Origin: Adineta vaga
Lineage: Eukaryota > Rotifera
Length of the DNA stretch: 64,000 bases
Assembly: GCA_021613535.1 (NCBI GenBank)
Contig: CP075492.1
Location: 2,914,001 to 2,978,000, forward strand
Direction of reading: 5' to 3'
In this document: positions 11,224-22,360 of the stretch, piece by piece
Numbering within the stretch: the first letter of the stretch is position 1
Layout of the letters: each line of letters opens with the position of its first letter
Notes under the pieces: generated by a model
Databases searched by the model: none
Seen by the model: the letters and a program-made list of their open reading frames with translations, nothing else
What the model was told of the DNA's origin: nothing
Made by a program: the position numbers and the translations under genes

Positions 11224-11675
11224 CAGATTAGACGCGCTCCTGAGCGTCTTTACAATATAAAGTCGAAAGCGAAAAAAAAATGAAGATGAGTAGATAATGA
11301 TCATGAGAAAGGTCACATGAATACGAACAATATAAACTCATCGAATACACTAAAATATCTCAACAAAAAATGCGATTTATAAACGTTTACATAAAACGAA
11401 ATAGTTTAAATAAACTGCGATCAAACAACTACGATGTTCATACAAAAAAATTAGCGCAATAACAAACACATACGCATTAACAAGAGATATTTAATACGAC
11501 TTTTCCTCATCCTCTTGCTTAAATCGATTACCTCGATGTTTCATACAAAGCAAAAAAAAATAAAAATATAATGAGTCAGTTAGTGCACTCTTCTGTATGC
11601 AACTTTATTCGAACGAATCTTGTGCCAATAAAATGAATCGCCACGCACTAGAAGTAGAACACTTCCATGTCATTC

Positions 11676-11850
11676 TTCTCACGGATAACTCGGCTGTTCG
11701 GGCGTTGGGTCGTTCTCGCAGCTACATATCGATAAATTCCATCGATTGTCTTTGTTTCAAATAATTCTGTCTGGGTTAAGATACCTGCCAACGCTTGCCC
11801 ATTCGATTCCGATGCCGTTCATGCCGTTAAGGAGGTTCATCATCATATTA
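11676..11850 (+). other. 5.8S rRNA-like segment inside the TRIM
   Basis: The segment contains GGATAACTCGGCT followed by CGCAGCTACAT-CGATAAATTCCAT-ATTG. These match in order the conserved 5.8S rRNA blocks GGATCACTCGGCT and CGCAGCTA..GCGATAA...GAATTG. The similarity weakens beyond about 11760 and the conserved GAACGCA block is not clear. It lies antisense to the TRIM. It would be a degenerate rRNA fragment captured by the element, not a working rRNA gene. This rests on recognition of short blocks only. Confidence 0.45.
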
Positions 11851-11986
11851 ATTCAAAATTCATTCTTGTTATTTTACATACACTGCAGTCACCGATTGAC
11901 CATTAAATTTTGGTTAGTTCATTGATTGATCTCCAATGTTGTTTGTGTTCACTAAAGAATCTACTTCGAGTGGATTTATGAAGATT

Positions 11987-12004
11987 CAGTAGCCAGGGTC
12001 GCCA
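11987..12004 (-). promoter_or_regulatory. TRIM primer-binding site
   Basis: Read on the minus strand, TGGCGACCCTGGCTACTG abuts the upstream LTR with no spacer. A tRNA ending in GGGTCGCCA would prime minus-strand synthesis; the tRNA species cannot be named from this alone. Confidence 0.85.
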
Positions 12005-12209
12005 TGTAACGACAAACTGGTTGAGTAGCTAACCGCCTCTCACGGTATGATGTTTATTGACTACTCTACATGACCAGAATGTGTCGATTTCACAATAAGA
12101 CACACGTTTATATAGAGAAGAGGAAAGAGAGAGATGACCCGGAGACAATATGATATAGAGGTGAGAGAATAGAGAACAGAAAGAGATGAACGATATCATT
12201 ATCGTTACA
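12005..12209 (-). repeat. TRIM 5' LTR
   Basis: This is the second copy of the 205-bp repeat. It is followed by the target copy GCAAC at 12210-12214 and adjoins the primer-binding site on its inner side, which sets the element orientation to minus. Confidence 0.92.
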
Positions 12210-12286
12210 GCAACCATATAGCTACATTGTGATTATATTAAGTGAACGTAGCAAAAATGAGATTATTCGAGGGCTCCTTTTAGTGT

Positions 12287-12359
12287 GATCTTGTGGCGCA
12301 ATAAATAACGCAACCGGTTCCTAACCGGAGGATTGTTGGTTCTAGTCCATCCAGGAGTG
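12287..12359 (+). tRNA. tRNA-Arg(CCT)-like, probably a pseudogene
   Basis: The 73-nt segment folds as a cloverleaf in the right proportions. The anticodon loop is TTCCTAA with CCT at the anticodon position, on a CCGG/CCGG stem. The T-loop is TTCTAGT with stem GTTGG/CCATC (one T-T mismatch). The variable region GGATT resembles that of eukaryotic tRNA-Arg(CCT). Weak points are an A-G mismatch in the acceptor stem, a D-loop without the usual GG, and a B box GGTTCTAGTCC with one change from GGTTCGANTCC. It is therefore likely inactive or tRNA-derived SINE material. It lies 78 bp from the TRIM. Only a covariance-model search could decide function. Confidence 0.5.
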
Positions 12360-12491
12360 ATTTATCAGTCTATTTTTTTTCACAGCAAATCTATCGAAAA
12401 CAAATTATGCAACACTGCAGATAGATAGAGATTAGTTTTATATTATCGTATGTAATATGATTTTATTGCTTTTTTAAATAAATGTCATCCA

Positions 12492-12956
12492 TTATGCGAA
12501 AACAGGTTTTGTGCATTGACGGGGACATCCACCACAACATTTTTGAACACCAGGACAATCGCTATCATCAGTACATCGAGCAATGCAAATACCCATCATA
12601 CCTGATGACGTTGATGGACAAGAACCTTGTTTGACCGTTGGATTAAGCTTAGGTGTTTGTTGAGCACGAGGACAACATACAGCGTAAGCATCATTTGGTG
12701 CTATCTTACATTGGTGTGTTGATGGGCACTCACGACGATTGGGACCACGTCCACAAAAATAACCTTCAAGTGGAACGTCTCTTCCGTTACATGGGCTTGG
12801 TATACATGCACACATGCTTTGTCCATAGGCATCAAGTCGATAGCCCCACGGACAGAAAATCGTACACATAACTGGATTTGGTTCAGATGGAGCACCTGCA
12901 ACGAATGTGATTATTGCTGCAGCACATACAATGAAAACAATATTGAAAAGAGCCAT
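12492..12956 (-). CDS. Secreted Cys-rich protein with C-terminal WAP domain
   Basis: One exon encodes 154 aa. A signal peptide spans about residues 1-21 (ending TFVAGA). A Cys-rich middle part follows with pairs such as CTIFCPWGYR, reminiscent of antistasin-like modules. Residues about 110-152 form a whey-acidic-protein four-disulfide core: GSCP, then CIARCTDDSDCPGVQKCC and CPRQC. WAP domains are typically inhibitors of serine proteases or antimicrobial proteins, so an extracellular protease-inhibitor or defence role is likely. A TATA-like ATTATAAAAAG lies about 65-75 bp upstream of the start. The middle-domain assignment is less certain than the WAP call. Confidence 0.85.
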   Translation of the reverse strand: MALFNIVFIVCAAAIITFVAGAPSEPNPVMCTIFCPWGYRLDAYGQSMCACIPSPCNGRDVPLEGYFCGRGPNRRECPSTHQCKIAPNDAYAVCCPRAQQTPKLNPTVKQGSCPSTSSGMMGICIARCTDDSDCPGVQKCCGGCPRQCTKPVFA

Positions 12957-13020
12957 TTCTTATTGATTCGAAACAGAATACTACGAATAGATATATATGA
13001 ATCTTTTCGTTTATTCCGCT

Positions 13021-13031
13021 TTTTATAATAT
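13021..13031 (-). promoter_or_regulatory. TATA-like element of the WAP gene
   Basis: The minus strand reads ATTATAAAAAG about 65-75 nt before the WAP start codon. That suits a core promoter with a short 5' leader. Confidence 0.45.
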
Positions 13032-13479
13032 GCATCACCACCTGCAAAATAAAGCCATAGTAAATACTTCTAAAGTAGGGATTATTTTATTTTTTTTAAT
13101 CATAAAAAAATTGATGCCTCTAACGAAATAAAGAAAAAACAAATATTGAAGTTCGCACTCAGACGTGGACATGTAGGTGTGTAGCAACAAAAGCGAATTT
13201 TTTTAGTTATCGATTAATGACTCGACTACGTAAACAATGAAAATGATGTTTCATTCGTTCCTATGAATCACATGCAGACGCACGTTGTCTATTCGCCGTA
13301 TAATGAAGCAAAAAAGCTTTTTTCATATTTGTTTTCATAATGTCCAAGAATAGTTAGGACAACATATTGATACTTTTTCGATTATTTATGATTTTTATGA
13401 TATGAAAATGGGTATTAAAAAAAACTTGTTCACAAACAGATATGTTTTATACTCATAATCATTGTTATTCGGAACGACT
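13032..13479. other. AT-rich intergenic, nothing recognised
   Basis: No open frame of interest, splice pattern or repeat was recognised in this stretch upstream of the WAP gene. Confidence 0.5.
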
Positions 13480-13720
13480 AAGATAGATATTTACAAGTAA
13501 CGCTCGCCGTGCGGACTCACTTAACTCTCGACTGTGGAGGACAGGTATTTTTAGCTTGTCTCAATAGTGAGACGAATTCATCTGCCAACTTAGTATACGA
13601 GAAAACGGCTCACATGTTATTGTTCAAATATGTATTAACTTTCGAAAATAAAATATTAATTTATTTTGGAAAATCAATTTCACCCAACACTCAAATCCAC
13701 ACCCCCACCGTTGTAGTATA
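13480..13720 (-). repeat. Interspersed repeat R1, copy B (partial)
   Basis: The reverse complement of this segment matches the second half of the repeat at 2806-3185. Shared blocks are ACAAGTAACGCTCG, ACTCACTTAAC-CTCGACTGTGGAGGAC, TCTCAATAGTGAGA, ACGAGAAAACGG, TTTCGAAAA and TTTCACCCAACAC. It ends in a C-rich CACACCCCCACC tract. It lacks the first half seen in copies A and C. Confidence 0.75.
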
Positions 13721-14740
13721 GTATATAAGTATCCAAGGGTACCCCCATAGTATAGGACTTGAAGACCCATGGGTATCCCCATAAATAGTATGGGATGTGC
13801 TTCTAGGGTGTGGGTGTGGCTTCAGAAAAAACACTCAAACCCACGCCCTATTTTTTTTTTAAATCGATTTCACGCTGTAGAGTAAAATCAGACTATAAGT
13901 TTATGACTACGTCGCATATAATTGAGAGTGATATTGAATGAATGTGAATCTGTATATAAATGAGACTAATTCCTACGATCCTCATAATCCATAGTCGTAC
14001 ATAAAGCGTGTATCTATAGGCCACAAGAAACAGTTATATATTTGGTTTACTTAAAAATACTGTATATCACCTATCTTTTCGTCTATTTCGTATTGTTTCC
14101 CTAAAGATACACAGAATATTGAATTTAAAATAGTAAAGAAATTATTCAATTGTTTTATGAAAGTAAACTTTGGGTGAGTGTGTAGGTGTTGTTATTCTCT
14201 TTAGCCACCCACGCTCACCCACGTTCGCACCCTCAATCATATTATCTGTATATTCTCCGTATAATTCTCTCTGTTTGAACTTTTTCGGTGAACACTGTCT
14301 TCGTTGGACGACTGTTCGAGTAGGAAAAATCTTACTGATAAAATTCAAAGTTTTTTCATATGAAAATGCGAAAAGCATGTGTTGTAATATATAGTCGTAG
14401 AAGAGTACATTATTACCTTGTACGAAAGAAACGCTGTATGCATGCTTTCAGCAGATTTCTTTGAACTGGTATGCTTGAACATTTATCCTCAACAACTATG
14501 AGTTGTATAACAATGTTCGGATTAAAGGGGCGATACAGAGCATTTTTCTCATCGCTATTATGTTGGTTTCCAAATATTTGTTTAAAGTATTGAATTACAA
14601 ATACAGCTTTTATCATGATGTATATTTGTAAACAAAAATATGATAAAAAAAAAGTTTATGGAATGAATACAATCTTGATGGATGAAGATATATGAAATTT
14701 CTTTGTCCACATCTTATATTATCCACCTACTATTTTGTGA
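13721..14740. other. Intergenic with C/G-rich hairpin tracts and an unassigned open frame
   Basis: Between R1 copy B and the WWE-ART gene lie G/C tracts at 13725-13860 and a GGGTG/CACCC hairpin at 14172-14236. On the minus strand, 14616-14416 is open (basic, 67 aa) and ends in a good splice donor (CAAG/GTAATA). A possible following exon begins after TTTTATCAG near 14336. I recognise no domain in either, so a small unknown gene is possible but not supported enough to call. Confidence 0.4.
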
Positions 14741-15795
14741 TTAATGACTCTCTGTCAAATGGATTATATATTTGCGGCTATCTTGTGGGTGAATCTTCAC
14801 ATCCTGTATCGTCAAATAAAAGTTCGCTCTTAATAAAACTTCTTCTTCACCTGGATAGTAAGAAAGATACGAAATGTCTTGAACATTTTGACCCAAAAAG
14901 AGTTTAATAATAAAAAGAGTATTGCCGAAGTGTGCAGCTACGTCTACTCTTTTTGATGTCGATGTGAATGCTGGAAACTTAATATCTGCTCCGATAGCCC
15001 TTTTATATTCTTCAATCATCTCAGCTGTAAGATCTGCACCACGATAAACTGTTTGAAGTGCAAATGTTTCATTAGAACGTAGAAACGTCCATAATATATA
15101 GCAGAAAGGTCCTAGTGTATTGGCCTTACTCATTACTCCATTTCTTAATGTCGAGTTAACCAGTTTATAGAGAAAAGATTCAGCAGAGTAAAGACGCGCA
15201 GCACATTGTTGCAATTTCCATACGCTTTCGCACTGTCGCAACTGTTTAACCATTTGCTCGGCATCAAATTCTTGTTCAATTAGCTTACCTTCGTTTAAAA
15301 TACCTATAGAAAAGTAGCGATTAGTTCAGATATCATGAGTTCTGTTCAGTAGTTTTTACCTTGAGCAGTTTGCTCTACTATAGCTGACCAGTTGTGTTGA
15401 TCAGATTTACATATTTGCTGATTTCGAGATCTCCAGTGTTCGATAAAAGGGCTAAAGTAGGCTTCGTGAACTTGAAATGACCGATTCGCTCTTTCAGGAT
15501 ATGAAAACCTTTCTGCTCTTACGTCTTGGTCGACATTGATGTCTCCACGTTTCACAGGTCTTTGTTGATTTTTATTATTTGAATTGTATTGAATGTTATT
15601 CTTGAAATCGATAACATAGTTGTTTAAATGCACTTCTTGCTCTTTCTGTTGATAGGCAGTTTCAATATATTCATTTTCGAAATCGGAATAGCGTTGCCAT
15701 TCTTTTGGCTCGTTTGGATCGAATGGATTCAGATTCGATTGGTAAAACCAGATAGACTTCTTTTTGGCTGATAATGCGCTGATTGCCAAGGCCAT
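14741..15795 (-). CDS. WWE domain - mono-ADP-ribosyltransferase
   Basis: Two exons, 15795-15360 and 15303-14741, join in phase 1 across a 56-nt intron and give 332 aa. Residues about 14-90 form a WWE domain (IWFYQSNLNPFDPNEPKEWQ core, IDF-NNIQYN), which binds poly/mono-ADP-ribose units and is linked to ubiquitin signalling. The C-terminal half is an arginine-type ADP-ribosyltransferase with the R-S-ExE signature: VYRGAD (NAD-binding Arg), FTSTS, and YPGEEEVLL with the catalytic Glu pair. There is no signal peptide at this start, so action inside the cell is likely. The longer upstream reading to 15951 would add hydrophobic low-complexity sequence, so I prefer 15795. All catalytic motifs are intact. 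Targets are unknown. Confidence 0.86.
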
Positions 15796-17385
15796 TTTAC
15801 AAATTATTATGAAAAAAACTTGCCGCTTTTCTCTGAATACAGTAAAGGGATCGCAAAAGAATAAAAAGACGAAATGAATGAAGTGCATGCACATTTTCAT
15901 GTTAATGCGAGAGAAGGAACAGCAAAAAAAGCGCATCAGTCGTGAATTCATCAGAACTGAATTCTCAAGTCTTTTTTTAAATGGAAAGTAAACATCGATG
16001 AGTCTAGTTTGCAGATGACTGTGGGAAAATACCCATCTTTAAGTTATCGTTAATGTATTTTCTAATCAAAAGTAATTTTGCCAGAAATATGTAAATGTTG
16101 AGTGACCGTATGCAATTGTAAGAACCAGGAATTGTGTTGGAGTATTCCACTGTCAATTATATTCAAGTTTCAACTTTTATTGTTACTCACACTCATACCC
16201 TCAAGATGATTTTTAGTTTTTATTAAACTTGATTATTTAGAATATAATAACGAAGCATGCTTGATTAAGTGAGATTCTGAGGAAAAAAAATAGTTTAACT
16301 AATACATTAAAACGGCCATGATTGAGAATAACACAAATCTCATATTTTATCATCGAAATTTTCGATGATGCAGTCAGGCGGTAATTTAGATTCTACGGAT
16401 AATTTTTGATACAGAATCGCTAATAATAAAGAGATCAACTTATTTTATCGTCTTTTTAACTTTTTAGCCTTTATCCATGATCAAGAGAATACTTTTGATC
16501 GAGAGTTTTCTGCAAAAAGTACATTACTTGAAAGTAAAATTCTGTTTATATTTAAACAAGTATATTGATAAAATGAGCGGAAATATTATGATGAAATTGA
16601 GAAAGAAAAAAAAATAGTTTCTTTTTCTTTAATTCACTTTTCAACAGTCAACATTCATCAAATATTTGAAATGATCATCACACATTGGATCAGTGTTATT
16701 TATTCTCAATAATCAACCAAATATATTAGATTGTTAGATTGTTATTTAAACTTTCGTTTTTATTATATATTATTTTCACTTAATGCACTATGATAAAATA
16801 AAATGCTATATAATAAGTAGTCATGTTTTTTGTTTTATTTCTACTTCATTATTTATTATGTATATATATAGCTGTTTTGTTAATTTCCTCTTTCAAAATA
16901 AAATATCCTTGAAACTACTTTCTTTCTTTACTGAATATTCTGAAACGTAGTTTATTCTTTCTTGAAAAAAAAGTGGAATGAACAACAAAGTACTAGCTAT
17001 CATAATTTAGATTTCATGCCGGCTAAAGAAATTATCACATATGGCAAAAAGGACTCTATGATTCGAAAATCATCAGTAAAGAATATCGAATATCCGAAGG
17101 TATTCAAAAACATTTAGTTGAACATTTGTGACAATCTCATCATTATGAGCTATATATGCGCAAAAATTTAAGCGTTTAGTTTATATCAATGACGTCGTTT
17201 TCATCTAAATGTTATACCAGATGTGAGCTATTATTTGGTGGAAAGTCATGTTTGCAACAAAGGTTTCTAAAATAATTAGTTAGCAAACGACGGAACAAAC
17301 CAGTTGATTTAACAGTGAATATCATATTCGTTAGAAGAAAAAAGAAAAGTTTTATTTTTCTAACAAGAAATGAATAAACAGTTAT
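15796..17385. other. Long AT-rich intergenic region, no gene seen
   Basis: Nearly 1.6 kb between divergently transcribed genes is strongly A/T-rich and without a convincing exon on either strand. It presumably contains the promoters of the minus-strand WWE-ART gene and of the plus-strand receptor gene. No repeat related to others in the window was noticed. Confidence 0.55.
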
Positions 17386-20300
17386 TTGATAAAAATGCTC
17401 CCTGTTAGAAAGCTGCTGATATATTGTGTACTATTACATTTGAGTTTTGCACGATCACAAATCAATCTTGATCTGACGGATAAATCAGATAATATTGAAG
17501 ATGATGTCGTATGGCAGCATGATTGTCTTCATAAGGTTGCTAATGTTGAACATCCAAAAGAACCTATTCAAATTATTTCTTATTGTTTGAATGAATCGCC
17601 TTCAAAATGGAATATTCAAGAAAATCATTTGGATCAAAATTTTACATTTTCTAAACTTTCGAATCTTAAAATTACTAGTCAGCAATTATATCTTTGGTCA
17701 GCACCTATGGATATTATCGAACATTATCAATTCTATTTAAATCAGCTAACAAATTCAGAAATTATATCATTATCAGCTGAACAAACCTTCTACAACTGTA
17801 CACCACCAACGTTTGGACCATTATGTCAATATTCATTTCATGGTTATCAATCTTTGAATTTATCATTGAGAAATATTATTCATGATATCTACTCAACTCG
17901 ATATATTCCGACGACAATGACATGCTATGAACATTTAGAATGTAATCGAGGTTCAACATATGCTTGTCTTGATTGGAGTGAGATTTGTGATGGACGAGTC
18001 GACTGTTTAAATGATGAAATTGATGAAAGCAATTGTTGGCAAATTGAAGTAAATGTATGTAAAGATGATGAACACCGTTGCAACAATGGACAATGTGTAC
18101 CAAAAGTATTTGACCTACCTATCAATCAGTTCATTATCGCTTGTATTGATAAACTTGCTCCACATATCATGAAACCATTACCCGTTCGTAAATCTATATT
18201 TGAACCGACATTTGAAGCAGTCGATGTCAGATGTACTTTTTATGATCGGAATTCCATAACATTCACACGTTCATGTGAATCTAAACGTAATGATTTCCTC
18301 GTTGCATCTTGGTTCTCAGATATACCGAAAACAATATCGGAAATTTGTTGGAATGCATATCTATGTTACTTCGAAATTGGCGATCGATTTCAGCAAAAAT
18401 GCAGAGACTTTTGTCCAACAAAACAAATATGTCAAGAAATAATTTATAACAATTCATGTCCTGATACATTGTTCATTCCAAATATTCCATTATTCTTTGG
18501 TCATATCTATTTAGCTTACACGAAACCACCTGTTCTGACTGGAGCACTTGTACCTATTGTGCCAACATATGTGTGTTATAATGATCAATTATGTGGTGGA
18601 TTTCTTCCTAATAAAACATTAATTACATTCAACAACTTCACGTGTCGTCGTTCATCAGATTTTCCGTTTCACTTTAATTCAGCAGGAAGAGTTTGGTTGG
18701 ACATATACGTCAAACCTCTTCAAGAAGCTCTCTATAAATGTAACACTATTATTCGTGAAAGTGCAAAAATTTGCAATAGTTCAATCATGTATCAATGTAT
18801 TAATTCGTCAAAATGTATTTCATATCATCGAGTTGGTGACATTCGTAGAGACTGTGATTATCATGACGATGAAGAACAGTCAGTGATCAATGATATTTGT
18901 TTAAAAGATCATTTGAATTCATTCTTCAAGTGTACGACACCCAAAGGTAGATGCATTAATAAAATAAAGGTCGCAGATGGTACTTGTCAATGTGAGACTG
19001 ATGAATATGATTTATGTGATGATGAAAATCCTAATCTACATTATATTAGAAAACATATATCATTTCCAACTATTTGTGATGGTATGACTGATTTAATACC
19101 AGTTCTTATCGATGGACAAAATTATACTGATGAAACAGAATGTGAATTATGGCAATGCAACAATATTTATACTCGATGTAATGATGTTTGGAATTGTTTT
19201 AATGGAGCTGATGAAGTTGATTGTAGTCCAAGTCCACTATTGAATTGTTCACAACAACAACATATCTGCGTTTCTCCTCAAACTTATCAATTGATGTGTT
19301 TACCTCTTGAAAAAGCTAACGATGGTAAAATCGATTGTTTAGGTGGCACCGATGAACCAAAATTATGTCGATTAAATAATTATGTACCCACTAAAAATCA
19401 TTTTTTCTGTCCGAATATTAATTTAAAACCATGTGTAGAGTTTAAACGTCTGTGTTTTTCTGAAGAACACTGCAACGATGACGACCGAGAGACAATCTGT
19501 AGCAGAAATGGTAATTCAACTGTATACACTTCTTTTTATAGCAGAATTTGTGAATTTGATCAAGATCATTCGACAGACGTTGACATGTTTCTTTGTCAAC
19601 AATCGTACGATATCAATCAAATACGTTCTGTAAATTTTACTCTTAATACAACAACAATAGCGAATAAACACAATAATATTCAACATTCAACAATGATTAA
19701 AACTATCAACGAACATAAACAACGTTGCCATCGTGGTTTACCTTTACTTGTTTGGGTCGACAAGGATAAAAATTTGACTAATATTACTTGTCTTTGTCCA
19801 CCCAGTTATTATGGTGATAAATGTCAATATCAAAATCAACGTATTGCTCTTACTATCAAATTACAAACATATTCAGATTCTCAACGAACATTATTTAGTA
19901 TTTTTGTCTCTTTAATTGATAATAGTAATGAACGAATTATTCATTCATATCATCAATTTACGTTTCTATACGTTCGAGATTGTCATTTTACTTATAACAT
20001 TTATTTACTTTATTCAAATCGACCAAAAAACAATTTAAAAAATTATTCAGTACATATTGATGTTTATGAAAAGACACCATTAAATTATCAAGGAAGTTTA
20101 CAAATACCAATTCAATTTCCCTTTTTACCTGTATATCGAATTGCTACTCTACTTAACATTCCACATACAAATGAAGATTTGAATAGTTGCTCGAATCAAC
20201 CATGTGTTCATGGTCGATGTATGAAATATTCTCATGATCCTGAAGGTAGTACTTTTTGTCATTGTAATAAACTATGGTCAGGACGATATTGTAATATTTC

Positions 20301-20785
20301 ACATATTTGTACATGTTCGAATGATTCAATTTGTATTGGTGTTACTGCAAACAATCGATCTATTTGCATTTGTCCTATAGATAAATTTGGTTCTCGATGT
20401 TTACTTAGCAACATTGTTTGTCAATCGAATCCATGTGCTAATGATGGTAAATGCATACCTATCGATGAACATTTAATAATCGATAAATCATACTCATGTA
20501 TGTGTCCAAAAGGTTTTAGTGGTAATAGATGTGAAATACCTGATACAAAAATGATTCTATCATTTTCCAAAGATATCATATTATCACAATCGATAGTAAT
20601 TCATTTTATTCAAGTAATGAATAATACAGAACCTGAAAATGGATCTACTTTTATAACAATTCCTATTCATCAAAAAACAGTCATTATCAATTGGACATAT
20701 CCATTTCATATTGCCTTTATGAAACTATCTAATAATACATATTATCTCATTACTAGTCAAAAACCATACACTTCATCGTCAACAA

Positions 20786-20963
20786 TGTTAACGTAGCAGC
20801 TCTCGGAATTCTATCTTTTTCTCTCTCTCTCTCTATCTACCTTGTTATCTTTGTTTTCTATTCTTCTATACATATATATATATATGTGTGTTCTTGTATG
20901 AAGAGGTTAGTTAGGTTTTTATTTTATATAAATAAACATCGTCAGCTCGAATACGAGCTAACA
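20786..20963 (+). repeat. Retrotransposon 5' LTR
   Basis: The 178-bp repeat begins TGTTAACG and ends AGCTAACA. It includes a CT microsatellite, a (TA)n-TGTGTG stretch and a TATATAAATAAA block usable as TATA and poly(A) signal. It is identical by eye to the copy at 28377-28554. Confidence 0.93.
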
Positions 20964-20966
20964 TAT

Positions 20967-20981
20967 TGGTGCCGTGACCGG
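20967..20981 (+). promoter_or_regulatory. Retrotransposon primer-binding site
   Basis: TGGTGCCGTGACCGG starts 3 nt after the LTR and is complementary to a tRNA 3' end of the form ...GGTCACGGCACCA. Confidence 0.8.
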
Positions 20982-21318
20982 TCTTTTTCTATTTTTTTCC
21001 ATCGAAAAAGAATCAAGTACCAGGTCTTTATAAACTCATCCTTCATCAGGAAAGAGTGATTATTATTTCATCCGTGACGGAAAGAGAGTCAGGTGAATTC
21101 ATCAATCAAAATTATTAATTATAATTACTGAAATTATTCAGTCGAAGAAGGTATAGTATTCTTCACATATACGATTCGCTTTCATTCTTTGAAAATATCT
21201 ATACGAACACGGCTGACGGCATTCGAAGAAGAACAAAGAGAATAAGTGCAAACCTTTATCCATACGAAATAATAACGTAATCATCAAAACAAACACGTCG
21301 GCAAAACACACGAAAAAT

Positions 21319-22333
21319 TTGTCTATACACAACATGACGAAAGACACCGCATTAAACAATACCTCGACGAACGAAACGCACTCGGACGATACGATGACGA
21401 AAAACACCTCGATGCTGATGGGAGCAACGAAAAATACCTCGACCGATGTGAACTCGATGGAACTTCGACAATTACATTCCAGTCAACAGGAAGCCATGAA
21501 GAAAATTAATGAGTATTCGGGAGAATCTAATGAATTGGATATTGATGAATGGTTATATGATCTAACTAATTTATTCTCGCTAATGCAATTACAAGATGAA
21601 ACAAAAATATTGTTGACGATGGGAAAATTAACCGGATCAGCATTACGATGGTATCAAGGAAATTTAACATCATTTGGTGATTGGAAGGAAGCAGAAAGAA
21701 GCATTACGAGATCGATTCAAAACATTCACGTCAGATGGTCAATTAGTACAAGAATTCTTCCAGCTTCGACAAGAAGAAGATCAATCAACTACAGCATTTT
21801 ACGATATGGTTATGCGCAAATATCGAAAAGCAAGTGGATTAGTTACTGAAAAACAAATCATTACGGTACTACAAGCAGGTGTGAAACATTCATTGAAGGA
21901 ACAATTAATTCGAAATGAAGTTAATATCTCGAAACCCGAAGAATGGCTGCTGATGGCAAGGGAAGAAGAACATATACAACGACGAATTCAACAACGCAAT
22001 ACACCACCACGAGCAGCAACACAAATACCATATTTCGAATCAACATTACCGACGGCAACAATTCAACAATCATCATCGCATCGCCGATACGCACAACAAC
22101 ATACCGGTGGAAATCAACAGGAATATCAACCATATGAACGACGTTCAAGTACAGTACGACAACAACCAAATAATCGACGGAACACGACTCAACAGTCGAA
22201 ACCATGTTTAATCTGCAATCGAACGAACCATTCGACGATGCAATGCTTCTATAAGAAGGAAGATGGTTGCTTTAGATGTGGACAGTCAAATCATCGAATA
22301 CGTGATTGTCCGCAACGTTATTTTTTCGAGTAA
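21319..22333 (+). CDS. gag: Retrotransposon gag (frame-broken)
   Basis: Reading starts at ATG 21319 (or 21334) and encodes the capsid-like region: ELDIDEWLYDLTNLFSLM, then LTGSALRWYQGNLTSFGDW. Within the purine run at about 21675-21715 the frame must move by +1 to continue as ALRDRFKTF...LVQEFFQLRQEEDQSTTAF, the normal Ty3 gag continuation. The C-terminal part has a basic Gln/Arg-rich linker and two CCHC zinc knuckles, CLICNRTNHSTMQC and CFRCGQSNHRIRDC, which bind the RNA genome. The stop at 22331-22333 follows a slippery heptamer. The internal frame break is either a mutation in this copy or a sequence error. No sign of a second programmed site was seen there. Confidence 0.85.
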
Positions 22334-22360
22334 AGGGATCGGTTGATGGCGACGATCCTT
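22321..22360 (+). promoter_or_regulatory. Programmed -1 frameshift signal (gag to pol)
   Basis: The heptamer T TTT TTC (22321-22327) lies in the gag frame, six nucleotides before a hairpin. The 8-bp stem pairs 22334-22341 (AGGGATCG) with 22353-22360 (CGATCCTT), including one G-U pair, around an 11-nt loop. The pol frame is exactly -1 relative to gag here and gag stops within the spacer. Heptamer, spacer length and structure fit the standard eukaryotic -1 signal. Confidence 0.75.

Larger units (their letters stand above)
11009..12209 (-). mobile_element. TRIM: miniature non-autonomous LTR retrotransposon
   Basis: Two 205-bp direct repeats (11009-11213 and 12005-12209) start TG and end CA and differ at two adjacent-region positions only (about 11077-11079 against 12073-12075). 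The whole element is flanked by the 5-bp target duplication GCAAC (11004-11008 and 12210-12214). Orientation is minus. Directly next to the upstream LTR the minus strand reads TGGCGACCCTGGCTACTG, a primer-binding site ending in the tRNA-CCA complement with no gap. Directly before the other LTR it reads GAATGGGAGGG, a polypurine tract. The 791-bp interior has no long open frame, so replication proteins must be supplied in trans. These are the defining features of terminal-repeat retrotransposons in miniature. Insertion was recent, judging by LTR identity of about 99%. Confidence 0.92.

Noticed and set aside
11280-12004. Hidden gag/pol in the TRIM interior
   Set aside because: Neither strand of the 791-bp interior has an open frame of useful length or any retroviral motif.
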